In this document: positions 25,847 through 36,061 of the stretch, in pieces
Layout of the letters: each line of letters opens with the position of its first letter
Position numbering within the stretch: the first letter of the stretch is position 1
DNA from: Dorea longicatena
Lineage (GTDB): Bacteria; Bacillota; Clostridia; Lachnospirales; Lachnospiraceae
DNA length: 64,000 nt
Assembly: GCF_025150085.1 (NCBI RefSeq)
Contig: NZ_CP102280.1
Span: 325,001 to 389,000, forward strand
Direction of reading: 5' to 3'
The notes under the pieces: generated by a model
Databases searched by the model: none
What the model was told of the DNA's origin: nothing
What the model saw: only the letters and a program-made list of their open reading frames with translations
Program-made: the position numbers and the translations under genes

Positions 25847-27544
25847 ATGAGTGGAATATTAATGATGATCATTGCCATTGTTGTGCTTGGTGGAGCATAT
25901 CTTCTTTATGGTCGTTATCTCCAGAACAAATGGGGCATTGACCCAAATGCCAAAACTCCGGCATATGAGATGGAAGACGGGGTTGACTATGTACCGGCCG
26001 ATACGAACGTCGTATTCGGTCACCAGTTTGCATCAATCGCAGGTGCAGGTCCGATCAATGGACCGATCCAGGCAGCAATCTTCGGATGGCTTCCGGTACT
26101 TTTGTGGATCTTAATCGGAGGGGTATTCTTTGGAGCTGTTCAGGATTTCGCATCTATGTATGCATCTGTAAAGAATAAAGGACGTACAATCGGATATATC
26201 ATTGAAGAATATATCGGAAAATTAGGTAAGAAATTATTCCTGTTATTCTGCTGGCTGTTTTGTATTCTGGTCGTTGCAGCTTTTGCTGATGTTGTAGCCG
26301 GAACTTTTAATGGATTCTCAGTAAGTGAAGCCGGAAAAGTAACAAAAATTGCAGCTAACGGTGCAGTCGCAACTACTTCTATGATATTTATCTTAGAAGC
26401 AGTCGGACTTGGAATGTTTTTGAAGTATACGAAATTCAACAAGTGGATTAATACAGCGGTTGCAATCGTATTATTGGTAGCAGCAATCGCACTGGGACTT
26501 CACTTCCCAATGTATGTAGGACTGGATGCATGGCATCTCATCATCTTCGTTTACATCCTGATTGCCAGTGTCGCTCCTGTATGGGCGCTTCTTCAGCCTC
26601 GTGACTATCTGAATAGTTACCTTTTGATTTTTATGATCGTTGGTGCGGTTATTGGTGTATTTGTAGCAAATCCATCTTGTAACCTTCAGGCATTCACAAG
26701 CTTTAACGTAGATGGACAGTATATGTTCCCAATCTTATTTGTAACGATCGCTTGTGGTGCGGTTTCCGGCTTCCATTCACTGGTATCTTCCGGTACAGCA
26801 TCCAAACAGATTAAGAATGAGAAGAACATGCTTCCTGTATCATTCGGAGCAATGTTAATGGAAAGTATGCTTGCAGTTATTGCACTGATCGCAGTTGCAT
26901 CTTTTGCCAAAGGTGAAGCAGCAGCACAGGGACTGACAACACAGCCTCAGATTTTCGCCGGAGCGATTGCGAACTTCCTGTCAGTTATTGGTCTGCCACA
27001 TTCACTTGTATTCACACTGATTAACCTGGCAGTATCCGCATTTGCATTGACATCACTGGACTCTGTAGCCAGAGTCGGACGTCTGTCGTTCCAGGAATTC
27101 TTTATCGATGACGATACAGATATGGATCATCTGAATCCATTCATGAAAGTGGTAACAAATAAATACTTTGCAACAATCATTACACTGGTACTTGCATATT
27201 TCCTGACCAAAGTCGGATATGCAGAGATCTGGCCACTGTTCGGTTCAGCCAACCAGCTGTTATCTGTACTGGCACTGGTAGCCTGCGCAGTATTCCTTAA
27301 GAAGACAAAACGTCAGGGATGTATGCTCTGGATTCCAATGGTATTCATGATGGCAGTTACATTTACAGCACTTGGTATGACGATCGTGAAACTGACAAAA
27401 GCATTCCTGACAACAGGGCTGGATCTTGGAAATACATTACAGTTGATTTTTGCCGTATTGCTTCTGATCCTTGGTGTGTTGGTTGCAATCCAGGGTGTAA
27501 AGAAACTTCTTGAAAAAACAGATGATAAGAAAGCAACAGCTTAA
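25847..27544 (+). CDS. cstA: CstA-family transporter (peptide/pyruvate type)
   Basis: A 565-residue integral membrane protein of the carbon-starvation CstA family, with about 14-16 hydrophobic segments. It has the conserved early G-H-Q-F-A-S-I-A-G-A-G-P-I-N-G-P stretch and a late W-P-L-F-G-S-A-N-Q. I start it at the ATG at 25847, after an AGAAGAGGGAT site; the longer in-frame version would run back into the T-box terminator. CstA proteins import peptides or pyruvate. Control by a T-box implies that supply of an amino acid is the purpose here, favouring a peptide or amino-acid role. A decayed paralogue lies at 49593-50290. Confidence 0.9.
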   Translation: MSGILMMIIAIVVLGGAYLLYGRYLQNKWGIDPNAKTPAYEMEDGVDYVPADTNVVFGHQFASIAGAGPINGPIQAAIFGWLPVLLWILIGGVFFGAVQDFASMYASVKNKGRTIGYIIEEYIGKLGKKLFLLFCWLFCILVVAAFADVVAGTFNGFSVSEAGKVTKIAANGAVATTSMIFILEAVGLGMFLKYTKFNKWINTAVAIVLLVAAIALGLHFPMYVGLDAWHLIIFVYILIASVAPVWALLQPRDYLNSYLLIFMIVGAVIGVFVANPSCNLQAFTSFNVDGQYMFPILFVTIACGAVSGFHSLVSSGTASKQIKNEKNMLPVSFGAMLMESMLAVIALIAVASFAKGEAAAQGLTTQPQIFAGAIANFLSVIGLPHSLVFTLINLAVSAFALTSLDSVARVGRLSFQEFFIDDDTDMDHLNPFMKVVTNKYFATIITLVLAYFLTKVGYAEIWPLFGSANQLLSVLALVACAVFLKKTKRQGCMLWIPMVFMMAVTFTALGMTIVKLTKAFLTTGLDLGNTLQLIFAVLLLILGVLVAIQGVKKLLEKTDDKKATA

Positions 27545-27578
27545 TCATTATTTTATTCGTAATAAGAACATATAAGAG

Positions 27579-27620
27579 AAACTGTGGTAATAGCGTGAAG
27601 GTTATTATCGCAGTTTTTTT
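27579..27620 (+). terminator. cstA terminator
   Basis: Stem AACTGTGGTAATA with TATTATCGCAGTT and a T-run. The rest of the 27.6-27.8 kb gap is AT-rich and probably holds the mgl promoter, with TATAAT at 27750-27755 but no clear -35 box. Confidence 0.78.
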
Positions 27621-27816
27621 GTTTTATATTATATATAGTAGAGACAGATTCTGCGCAATTGGATAAAATGTATAAAAAAACATAGGTCAATATAAAAATA
27701 TTGATAATTAATCCAAAAATATTCTATGTCAAAAAAATAGTGTTGTTATTATAATGAGATTAGTCAATGAGTTAGACGCGATTAAAAACAAAACGCACAA
27801 AACAGGAGGAAAGAAA

Positions 27817-29100
27817 ATGAAAAAGAAAAAAGTATTTGCACTCATGATGGCAGCAACACTTGCATTATCACTGGCAGGCTGCGGAGGATCTTCGTCAGGT
27901 GATTCAAAATCATCAGGATCTTCAGACAGCAGTTCTGTAGCCAATAAGGACAAACCGCTTTGCTGGTTTAACCGTCAACCTTCTAATAGTTCAACAGGGG
28001 AATTGGACAAAGAAGCGTTGAATTTCAACAAAGATACTTATTATGTAGGATTTGATGCTAATCAGGGAGCAGAACTTCAGGGAGAGATGGTTGTTGATTA
28101 TATCAAAGCAAATGCTGATAAGATTGACAGAAATGGTGATGGAGTTATCGGATACGTACTTGCAATCGGTGACATCGGACATAATGATTCTATCGCACGT
28201 ACACGTGGTGTTCGTGCGGCACTTGGAACAGGAGTTAAAGATGGTGACGAAGTTGCTTCCAAGCCGGCAGGAACAAACGTAGACGGAAAAGCAAAAGTTG
28301 TCCAGGATGCTAAGATTGATGTAGACGGAAAAGAATTTACAGTCCGTGAGCTTGCTTCTCAGGAAATGAAGAACTCAGCAGGGGCAACATGGGATGCGGC
28401 TACAGCAGGTAACGCAATCGGAACATGGGAAGCTTCTTTCGGAGATCAGATCGATATTGTTGTTTCTAACAATGATGGTATGGGAATGTCAATGTTTAAT
28501 GCATGGGCAAAAGATAACAAAGTTCCTACATTCGGATATGATGCAAACAGTGACGCTGTTGCAGCAATCGCTGATGGATACGGCGGAACAATCTCTCAGC
28601 ATGCAGATGTTCAGGCTTATCTGACATTAAGAGTACTCCGTAACGCACTTGACGGAGCAGACGTGGATACAGGTATTGGTACAGCAGATGATGCCGGTAA
28701 CTGCCTGACAGAAGGTGAAGATTACAGATACAGCGAAGAAGAAAGATCTTACTACGCATTAAATGTTGCAGTAACAGCTGATAATTACAAAGACTTTACA
28801 GATTCAACAAAGATTTATGACAAAGTGTCAAAACAGCTTGATTCAAGCAAGAGTCCATCTAAGAAAGTATGGCTTGATATTTACAATGCATCAGACAACT
28901 TCCTGAGCTCAACATACCAGCCACTTCTTGAGAACTATGATGATCTCCTTAACCTGAAGGTTGATTACATCGGTGGAGATGGACAGACAGAGTCAAACAT
29001 CACAAACCGTCTCGGAAATCCAAACGAATATGATGCATTTGCAATTAACATGGTTAAGACAGACAATGCATCAGCATACACATCACTTCTCTCAAAATAA
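27817..29100 (+). CDS. mglB: Galactose-type ABC transporter binding lipoprotein
   Basis: A 427-residue lipoprotein. The N-terminus is a Lys-rich signal peptide ending in the lipobox L-A-G-C, followed by a Ser/Gly-rich linker. The mature part is a type-I periplasmic binding fold. It contains an EF-hand-like calcium loop (D-R-N-G-D-G-V-I) near residues 105-112, a hallmark of the galactose/glucose-binding protein MglB, and an N-N-D-G-M-G hinge segment. It is longer than E. coli MglB (about 330 residues). The start has an AGGAGGAAAGAAA site. It delivers sugar to MglA/MglC encoded next. Galactose or glucose is likely but not proven. Confidence 0.87.
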   Translation: MKKKKVFALMMAATLALSLAGCGGSSSGDSKSSGSSDSSSVANKDKPLCWFNRQPSNSSTGELDKEALNFNKDTYYVGFDANQGAELQGEMVVDYIKANADKIDRNGDGVIGYVLAIGDIGHNDSIARTRGVRAALGTGVKDGDEVASKPAGTNVDGKAKVVQDAKIDVDGKEFTVRELASQEMKNSAGATWDAATAGNAIGTWEASFGDQIDIVVSNNDGMGMSMFNAWAKDNKVPTFGYDANSDAVAAIADGYGGTISQHADVQAYLTLRVLRNALDGADVDTGIGTADDAGNCLTEGEDYRYSEEERSYYALNVAVTADNYKDFTDSTKIYDKVSKQLDSSKSPSKKVWLDIYNASDNFLSSTYQPLLENYDDLLNLKVDYIGGDGQTESNITNRLGNPNEYDAFAINMVKTDNASAYTSLLSK

Positions 29101-29185
29101 GAGACTGGTTAAATGGTAAATGAATGAAACGCAGAGGGGTGTCAGAGATGATACCCTTCTTTCATCAAGAAAAGGAAGCAGAGTT

Positions 29186-30694
29186 ATGACAGTAGATAAG
29201 AATAAATACATCTTATCGATCAATGGCATGAGTAAGTCGTTCGGTAGAAACAAAGTTCTGAAACATATAAACCTGAATGTCAAACCTGGGACCATTATGG
29301 GACTTATGGGTGAAAACGGTGCCGGAAAATCGACAATGATGAAATGTCTCTTTGGTACTTATCAGAAAGATGAGGGGACAATTATATTAGACGGCAGAGA
29401 AGTAAATTTCTCGGGACCAAAAGATGCACTGGAAAACGGAGTAGCGATGGTACACCAGGAATTGAACCAATGTCTTGAAAGAAGCGTTGTAGATAATATG
29501 TTTCTTGGACGATATCCAAAGAATTCTTTTGGAATTGTCGATGAAGGAAGAATGAAAAAGGAAACTGCAAATCTCTTCAGACAGCTTGGAATCACAGCAA
29601 ATCTGACACAGCCAATGAAAAAAATGTCTGTGTCCCAGCGGCAGATGTGTGAGATTGCAAAAGCTATTTCCTATCATTCCAAAGTAATTGTACTGGATGA
29701 ACCAACCTCATCCCTGACAGCACCGGAAGTTGAGAAACTTTTCAAGATGATGCGTCAGTTGAAAGCACAGGGAATTTCGCTGATTTATATATCACATAAG
29801 ATGGATGAGATATTCAATATATGTGATGAGATATCTGTGCTCAGAGATGGTAGTCTGGTTATGACAAAAGAGTGCAAAGATACAGATATGAATGAACTGA
29901 TATCGGCAATGGTTGGGCGCTCGCTGGATAACAGATTTCCACCTGTTGACAATGAGCCCGGAGAGAAGATTCTCTCTGTACAGAATCTTTCGTCAAAATA
30001 TGCACCAAAGATTCAAAATGTATCCTTTGATATCAGAAAAGGAGAAATATTTGGATTTTACGGTCTGGTTGGTGCCGGACGTACGGAACTTTTAGAAACA
30101 ATTTTCGGAATCCGCACAAGAGCAGAAGGAAATGTAATATACGATGGAAAGATTATGAACTTTTCATCGCCGAGAGATGCAATGGATCATGGATTTGCCC
30201 TGATCACAGAAGAAAGAAAAGCTAATGGTCTGTTCTTAAAAGGCGATATTACATTTAATACGACCATCGCTAACATGAACCATTATAAGAATGGTGCAGT
30301 GCTGTCACATGACAGAATGGTACGTGCAACTGCGGAAGAGATTAAAATCATGCATACAAAGTGTATGGGCCCGGATGATATGATCACAAGTCTTTCCGGA
30401 GGAAATCAGCAGAAGGTAATCTTCGGAAAATGGCTGGAGCGTTCACCGAGTGTATTCATGATGGATGATCCGACACGAGGAATTGATGTTGGTGCGAAAT
30501 ATGAGATTTACGAACTGATCATCAATATGGCAAAGCAGGGGAAAACAATTATTGTTGTATCTTCTGAGATGCCGGAGATTCTTGGTATTACGAACCGTAT
30601 CGGTGTTATGTCAAACGGACGACTGGCCGGAATCGTAAATACAAAAGAGACGAACCAGGAAGAATTATTGAGACTCAGTGCAAAATATCTGTAA
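29186..30694 (+). CDS. mglA: Sugar ABC transporter ATPase, two ABC domains
   Basis: A 502-residue tandem ABC ATPase from the ATG at 29186. The first domain has Walker A G-E-N-G-A-G-K-S-T, V-S-Q-R-Q signature and Walker B V-L-D-E-P-T. The second has a degenerate Walker A, G-L-V-G-A-G-R-T-E, with L-S-G-G-N-Q-Q-K signature and M-M-D-D-P-T-R-G-I-D. This one-good, one-degenerate layout is typical of MglA/RbsA proteins. An upstream in-frame extension to 29120 lacks a plausible ribosome site. It powers import through MglC. Confidence 0.9.
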   Translation: MTVDKNKYILSINGMSKSFGRNKVLKHINLNVKPGTIMGLMGENGAGKSTMMKCLFGTYQKDEGTIILDGREVNFSGPKDALENGVAMVHQELNQCLERSVVDNMFLGRYPKNSFGIVDEGRMKKETANLFRQLGITANLTQPMKKMSVSQRQMCEIAKAISYHSKVIVLDEPTSSLTAPEVEKLFKMMRQLKAQGISLIYISHKMDEIFNICDEISVLRDGSLVMTKECKDTDMNELISAMVGRSLDNRFPPVDNEPGEKILSVQNLSSKYAPKIQNVSFDIRKGEIFGFYGLVGAGRTELLETIFGIRTRAEGNVIYDGKIMNFSSPRDAMDHGFALITEERKANGLFLKGDITFNTTIANMNHYKNGAVLSHDRMVRATAEEIKIMHTKCMGPDDMITSLSGGNQQKVIFGKWLERSPSVFMMDDPTRGIDVGAKYEIYELIINMAKQGKTIIVVSSEMPEILGITNRIGVMSNGRLAGIVNTKETNQEELLRLSAKYL

Positions 30695-30712
30695 CAGAGA
30701 GGGGTATGGAAG

Positions 30713-32365
30713 ATGGCAGAAAAAAGCATTATCATTTCGGCAGAAGAAGAAGCAATACTTTTGAAACCGATTGACGAATATGTTGGAAAAATACAGGAGC
30801 AGATCGATGCACTGCGTGTGGAAGGATCTGACAAAGTCAACAGTTTAAAAAATCAGATTGCAATAGCAAAAGAGAATAAGAACTTAACAAAAGAAGAACA
30901 GAATAAGATTATCGGGGAATGTAAGAAGAATCTGGAGAAGGCAAAAGCAACAGAAGATGCAAATAAACAGCAGATTGCAAAACTGATCGCAGATGCTGAA
31001 AGTTTTCTTTCCAAACATTACAACAGTGAGTATTATAACATTGTTGCAAAGAGCTGCGAAGCAGAGAAAAAAGCGGAAAACAGTAATTTTGAAAAATTAA
31101 AAGCGGATCTGCAGGAAGAACATAAGAAGGCAGTCAGCAGCCTGAAAGATGCAGAAGAGATCAAAGCTGAAAAATACACATATAAGAATAAATTATATGA
31201 TGCGCAGATGACACATGAATCCAGGATCCAGGAGATCAAGGATAGAAAACATGATGCATACATGCATAAGTTCCACCTAATCGATCTGCTCAGAATGTCA
31301 AAATATACATTTGCACAGAAGCAGGCACAGAATTTTGAAAATTACAAGTACACATTTAATATGACACAGTTCTTGTATAAGAACGGTCTGTATATTGTAA
31401 TTATCATGATCTTTATCGCATTGTGTATTATTACACCATTCGTGAAAAATACACAGCTTTTTACAACCACAAACATCCTTAACATTTTGCAGCAGGCTTC
31501 ACCGCGAATGTTCCTTGCACTTGGAGTTGCCGGTCTGATCCTTCTGACAGGTACAGACCTTTCTGTAGGACGTATGGTTGGTATGGGTATGGTTACAGCA
31601 ACCATTATCATGCATAACGGAATTAACACAGGTACTGTGTTTGGACATGTTTTTGATTTTTCGGGTATGGCACCGGCATCAAGAGCTATATTAGCATTAT
31701 GTGTGTGTATACTTTTCACAACTGTATTTGCAATGACAGCCGGATTTTTCATGGCAAGATTTAAGATGCATCCATTTATTTCAACGATGGCAAATATGTT
31801 GATCATCTTTGGTCTTGTTACATATGCTACAAAAGGAGTTTCTTTTGGTGCGATTGATCCGACAATCCCAAATATTTTTATTCCACAGGCAGGACGTTTT
31901 CCGATGATTATTTTATGGGCAGTAGTTGCGATTGCTGTTGTATGGTTTATCTGGAATAAGACAACATTTGGAAAAAATTTATATGCAGTTGGTGGAAATC
32001 CAGAGGCGGCAGCTGTATCAGGAATCTCGGTATTTAAAGTAACGATGGGAGCATTTATCCTTGCAGGTATCCTTTATGGATTCGGTTCATGGCTGGAGTG
32101 TGTACGAATGGTTGGATCCGGTAGTGCCGCTTACGGACAGGGATGGGATATGGACGCCATTGCAGCCTGCGTAGTTGGTGGAGTTTCCTTTACCGGTGGT
32201 ATTGGTAAGATATCGGGAGTTGTGACAGGTGTACTGATCTTTACATCATTGACCTATTCTTTGACGGTTCTTGGTATTGATACAAACCTTCAGTTTATTT
32301 TTGAAGGTATCATTATTCTGGCAGCAGTAACACTTGACTGTCTGAAATATGTACAGAAGAAATAA
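30713..32365 (+). CDS. mglC: Sugar ABC permease MglC with long coiled-coil N-terminus
   Basis: A 550-residue permease. Residues about 220-550 form the normal BPD_transp_2 membrane domain with 8-10 segments (for example L-T-G-T-D-L-S-V-G-R and A-A-V-S-G-I-S-V). The first ~200 residues are an additional Lys/Glu/Ala-rich region predicted to be coiled-coil and cytoplasmic. Classical MglC is about 335 residues and lacks it. The start follows a GAGAGGGGTATGGAAG site 19 nt after mglA. The operon ends at the terminator 43 nt downstream. The extension could regulate the pump or link it to other proteins; this is inference. Confidence 0.88.
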   Translation: MAEKSIIISAEEEAILLKPIDEYVGKIQEQIDALRVEGSDKVNSLKNQIAIAKENKNLTKEEQNKIIGECKKNLEKAKATEDANKQQIAKLIADAESFLSKHYNSEYYNIVAKSCEAEKKAENSNFEKLKADLQEEHKKAVSSLKDAEEIKAEKYTYKNKLYDAQMTHESRIQEIKDRKHDAYMHKFHLIDLLRMSKYTFAQKQAQNFENYKYTFNMTQFLYKNGLYIVIIMIFIALCIITPFVKNTQLFTTTNILNILQQASPRMFLALGVAGLILLTGTDLSVGRMVGMGMVTATIIMHNGINTGTVFGHVFDFSGMAPASRAILALCVCILFTTVFAMTAGFFMARFKMHPFISTMANMLIIFGLVTYATKGVSFGAIDPTIPNIFIPQAGRFPMIILWAVVAIAVVWFIWNKTTFGKNLYAVGGNPEAAAVSGISVFKVTMGAFILAGILYGFGSWLECVRMVGSGSAAYGQGWDMDAIAACVVGGVSFTGGIGKISGVVTGVLIFTSLTYSLTVLGIDTNLQFIFEGIIILAAVTLDCLKYVQKK

Positions 32366-32407
32366 TAAATAAAAGACTGTTTATACAGGTTTATACAAAA
32401 AGAAGTA

Positions 32408-32449
32408 GACCGTCCTGCTCATCGGAAAGATGAAAGGGACGGTTTTTTT
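32408..32449 (+). terminator. mgl operon terminator
   Basis: ACCGTCC pairs with GGACGGT around a loop that contains a second small hairpin (CTCATC/GATGA), then seven T. Confidence 0.8.
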
Positions 32450-32583
32450 CAACATGATGCGTTCGAAAGGAATTTGTGAGTAAAAAAATTTTGAAGGCAG
32501 ATTTTGTATTTGGATATGTTATAAGAGACGTAAATTTGTTATACTGGAATAAACGTATAGCGGCCATGAAGAAGGGGAAAAAG

Positions 32584-34182
32584 ATGGAACGATATAAAGT
32601 GATTCTCGTAGATGATGAAGCCGAAGTCATCGATATGATAGAGAAAAAAATTCATTGGAATGATCTGGGGTTTGAGGTGGCAGGAAGTGCGACAAATGGG
32701 GTGAAAGCACTGGAATTAGTAGAAAAACTCCAGCCGGATGTGGTGCTGACGGATATTAAGATGCCTTATATGGACGGGTTAGAGTTATCCAGAAGGCTGA
32801 ATCGGGAATATCCGAATATTTATATCATGCTCTGTACGGGATTTGATGAGTTTGAATATGCGAAAGAAGCAGTGCATCTGGAAATCAAGGAATATATGCT
32901 TAAACCGGTCAATGCAACAGAATTGTCAGAAAGCCTGACCAATCTGAAACATACGCTGGACAGAGAAAGAGAAGAAAAATTAAATGTAAAAAAATTAAAT
33001 GATTATTTTCAGGAAGTACTTCCGAAATTACAGTCCAATTTTTTTATTTCATTAATTGAAGGAAGAGTAGAAAAAAAGGATTATGAAAGATTTTTACAGG
33101 CGTATCAGGTAGATATGAAAGGACCTCTCTTTGGCTGTGTAATCTTCCACACATCGGAGAACCATGTGCCCGAAGGCATGAACCCACTGCTTTTATCCAT
33201 GTCGGTAGAAAGAGAGATCAAGCAGAGACTGATGAATCAGTGGAACTGTCGAGAATTTATATATATGGGAAATACACTGCTGATTCTGGAACTGGATGCG
33301 GAAGATAAGATTACCCAGATAACAGATGCCTGTGACAGATTCTGCCGGTGGGCGTACCGCATCATGGGTGCGGTTGTTACAGCGGGGATCGGAACCGTGT
33401 GTGACAGCCTGTATGAGATCAGTCTTTCCTATGAGAGGGCAAGAGAAGCAGTTTCTTACAGGGTTTTATACGGAACAAAACGGGCAATTAATATTGGAGA
33501 GATTGTTCCGAAGGAACAGATCAAACCGGTTCAGTCAGAAGAGTCAAGGATGCAGATGCTATTTCGTGCAATTCGTATAGGAGATTCGGCAGAGATAGAG
33601 CGGGCAGCACATGGAGAGATGGAAAAGCTTCATAAAAATACAGAAACCATGAGTCAGTATAATCTTGCTACAATGGAGATAGTCAGTGGATTTTTTAAGT
33701 TCTGTACAGATAATTCGCTGGATTTCAATAAAATATCCGGTAATATGCAGAATATTTACGAAAAAGTATCGCAGATGGATGAGAGTTCACTGACAGCATG
33801 GATTGTGCAGATGTCGGAAACAATCAGTGAAAAGCTGAAATGTGCAAGAAACAGTTCTGCCAGACGGCTCATTGTGGAAGCACAGAACATTGTGAAAGAA
33901 AGGTATATGGAGGCGGATATATCATTGGACGAGGTATGTGCGGTTCTCGGTGTATCGAATTCTTATTTTTCTTCTGTATTTAAAAAAGAAGCGGGAAAAT
34001 CGTTTATCTCTTATTTAACAGATTACAGAATGGATATTGCGGCAGAGATGATATTAAATACAGATGAGAAAAGTTACACAATAGCAGAAAAAGTGGGGTA
34101 TCTCGATGCCAATTATTTTAGTTATGTATTTAAAAAGAAGTTTGGAGTTTCTCCTTCGAAGTATAGAGCATCTGTAAAGTAG
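32584..34182 (+). CDS. YesN-type response regulator with AraC DNA-binding domain
   Basis: A 532-residue regulator from the ATG at 32584, preceded by GAAGGGGAAAAAG. The receiver domain (1-125) has D10-D11, phosphoacceptor Asp57 in L-T-D-I-K-M-P, and Lys in Y-M-L-K-P-V. A long linker follows. The C-terminal ~100 residues are an AraC-type double helix-turn-helix ending G-Y-L-D-A-N-Y-F-S-Y-V-F-K-K. It is the partner of the YesM-like kinase encoded 14 nt downstream. Its place directly after mglBAC suggests it activates that operon. Confidence 0.9.
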   Translation: MERYKVILVDDEAEVIDMIEKKIHWNDLGFEVAGSATNGVKALELVEKLQPDVVLTDIKMPYMDGLELSRRLNREYPNIYIMLCTGFDEFEYAKEAVHLEIKEYMLKPVNATELSESLTNLKHTLDREREEKLNVKKLNDYFQEVLPKLQSNFFISLIEGRVEKKDYERFLQAYQVDMKGPLFGCVIFHTSENHVPEGMNPLLLSMSVEREIKQRLMNQWNCREFIYMGNTLLILELDAEDKITQITDACDRFCRWAYRIMGAVVTAGIGTVCDSLYEISLSYERAREAVSYRVLYGTKRAINIGEIVPKEQIKPVQSEESRMQMLFRAIRIGDSAEIERAAHGEMEKLHKNTETMSQYNLATMEIVSGFFKFCTDNSLDFNKISGNMQNIYEKVSQMDESSLTAWIVQMSETISEKLKCARNSSARRLIVEAQNIVKERYMEADISLDEVCAVLGVSNSYFSSVFKKEAGKSFISYLTDYRMDIAAEMILNTDEKSYTIAEKVGYLDANYFSYVFKKKFGVSPSKYRASVK

Positions 34183-34195
34183 AACAGTAATCCGT

Positions 34196-36061
34196 ATGAA
34201 GGGAACAGGAAAAAGCGTGAAAAAAAGAAAAAAAGATTCGGATTTCAAAAAAAATGTTGTATTTAATATACAGTCAATCATCATGTCTGTTCTTATGGCG
34301 ATTACACTTGTCACGATTGTAACTATGGGACTCCTTTTGTATCAAAGATTTAAGCTTGCGATTGATAAGATGGCAGTATCAAATACAGAGGCGACGGTGG
34401 AAAGCACGGTAGACAGGGTGAATTCGGACCTGTTAGATATCAGGCAGATTTTTAATGCAGCGAATTATAATATCGTACAGGAATTTGATATATCCAGTGA
34501 AAAATTTGCTGAACAGTTCAGCTTATTATACGAGGTGAATTCGGATAAAATCGAGAGTCTGGCATTATATGGGAACGAAGGCCGGCTGATTGCTTCGGAA
34601 CCGGTTGCTGTTGAAAAAGAAAATATAGATGTAACGGGACAGGACTGGTATAAGAATGCCGAGAGTGCAATTGAAAATGTACATTTTTCCGTTCCGCATA
34701 TTCAGAATTTGTATGAAGATGGTCTGTATCGTTATCATTGGGTTGTTTCACTGAGTCGTTATGTGGATATAAACGATGGGGAGATTCCGGGAAGCGGAGT
34801 CCTTCTTGTAGATATGAAATATTCGGTGATCGAAGATGTCTTAAAGCAGATTAATGATTCTTCGGAAGGAATCTATTATTATATGATCAGCCGTGACGGA
34901 CAGATGATCTATCATCCGAGAAAAACAGAGATGGCCAGGGGACTGTTTGAGGAGAATAGTCTGAAGGCTTCCGGGTATGAGGAGGGCACTTATGAGATCA
35001 CAACAGACGGACACAAGGAAAGTGTAGTGGTTGGCAACATTGCCTATACAGGATGGAAACTGATCGGAGTTGTACCGGAGAGCGTGCAGACTGCAAGAAT
35101 TAACAATTTCAGATATTATATCTTTACAACAATCATGGTTCTTATGATGATGCTTCTGGAAGGAAACAGGCTGATTTCCAGAAAAATATCCAAACCGATT
35201 CGGAAACTGGATGAATCGGTTAAAACATATGAAGCAGGAGGAAAAACGGATATTTACATAGGAGGTTCTTCAGAAATACGACATTTGGGTTATTCTGTTC
35301 AAAGATCATATGAACGGATTGAGACGCTTATGGAGGAAATTATCCGTCAGCAGAATGAACGGAGAAAAAGTGAACTGGATGCATTACAAAGTCAGATTAA
35401 TCCACATTTTCTGTATAATACACTGGAATCTATTACTTGGATGATCGAAGCACAGAAAAATGAAGAAGCAGTTATTATGATCTCCGAACTGGCAAAGCTT
35501 TTAAGAGTCAGTTTATCCCGCGGAAAGACGATCATTCCGGTTAAAGATGAACTTCAGCACAGCAGAAGCTATATGAATATCCAGCTTGTGCGTTATAAAG
35601 AACGTTTTCAAATGGAATTTCAGACGGATAAAGAGATAGAAGATTATTGTATTGTAAAATTAGTCATTCAGCCGATTCTCGAAAATGCAATTTATTACGG
35701 CGTGGGAAATATGGATGAGGACGATGAAGGAAAAATCACAGTCCGGGGAGAAAAGAAAGAAGACGATATTTACATTATTATAGAAGATAATGGAATGGGA
35801 ATGCGAAAAGAAGTTCTGGAAAATATCCTGAAAGATAACAATAAAGTTCCAAAACATGGTTCGGGTGTTGGCGTGATCAATGTGCATTCCAGAATTCAGC
35901 TGATGTTTGGTGAGCAATATGGCCTGGAGATATATAGTGAACCGGATGAGGGGACCAGGGTTGTTATCCATATACCGGCAATTCCATATACAAAGGAGAA
36001 TGCAGAACAATTGGAGATGCAGAAATATATACAGGGGAGGGATGTAGATGAAAAAGAATAA
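34196..36061 (+). CDS. YesM-type sensor histidine kinase
   Basis: A 621-residue membrane kinase. One transmembrane segment near residues 20-45 and another near 300-320 bracket an extracellular dCache-like domain. A HAMP-like linker (I-S-K-P-I-R-K-L) follows. The His_kinase domain has phosphoacceptor His404 in P-H-F-L-Y-N-T-L, and a HATPase_c domain ends the protein (E-D-N-G-M-G-M and G-S-G-V-G-V). It phosphorylates the YesN-like regulator in response to an external or periplasm-side signal. Its 3' end overlaps the next gene by 14 nt. Confidence 0.9.
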   Translation: MKGTGKSVKKRKKDSDFKKNVVFNIQSIIMSVLMAITLVTIVTMGLLLYQRFKLAIDKMAVSNTEATVESTVDRVNSDLLDIRQIFNAANYNIVQEFDISSEKFAEQFSLLYEVNSDKIESLALYGNEGRLIASEPVAVEKENIDVTGQDWYKNAESAIENVHFSVPHIQNLYEDGLYRYHWVVSLSRYVDINDGEIPGSGVLLVDMKYSVIEDVLKQINDSSEGIYYYMISRDGQMIYHPRKTEMARGLFEENSLKASGYEEGTYEITTDGHKESVVVGNIAYTGWKLIGVVPESVQTARINNFRYYIFTTIMVLMMMLLEGNRLISRKISKPIRKLDESVKTYEAGGKTDIYIGGSSEIRHLGYSVQRSYERIETLMEEIIRQQNERRKSELDALQSQINPHFLYNTLESITWMIEAQKNEEAVIMISELAKLLRVSLSRGKTIIPVKDELQHSRSYMNIQLVRYKERFQMEFQTDKEIEDYCIVKLVIQPILENAIYYGVGNMDEDDEGKITVRGEKKEDDIYIIIEDNGMGMRKEVLENILKDNNKVPKHGSGVGVINVHSRIQLMFGEQYGLEIYSEPDEGTRVVIHIPAIPYTKENAEQLEMQKYIQGRDVDEKE

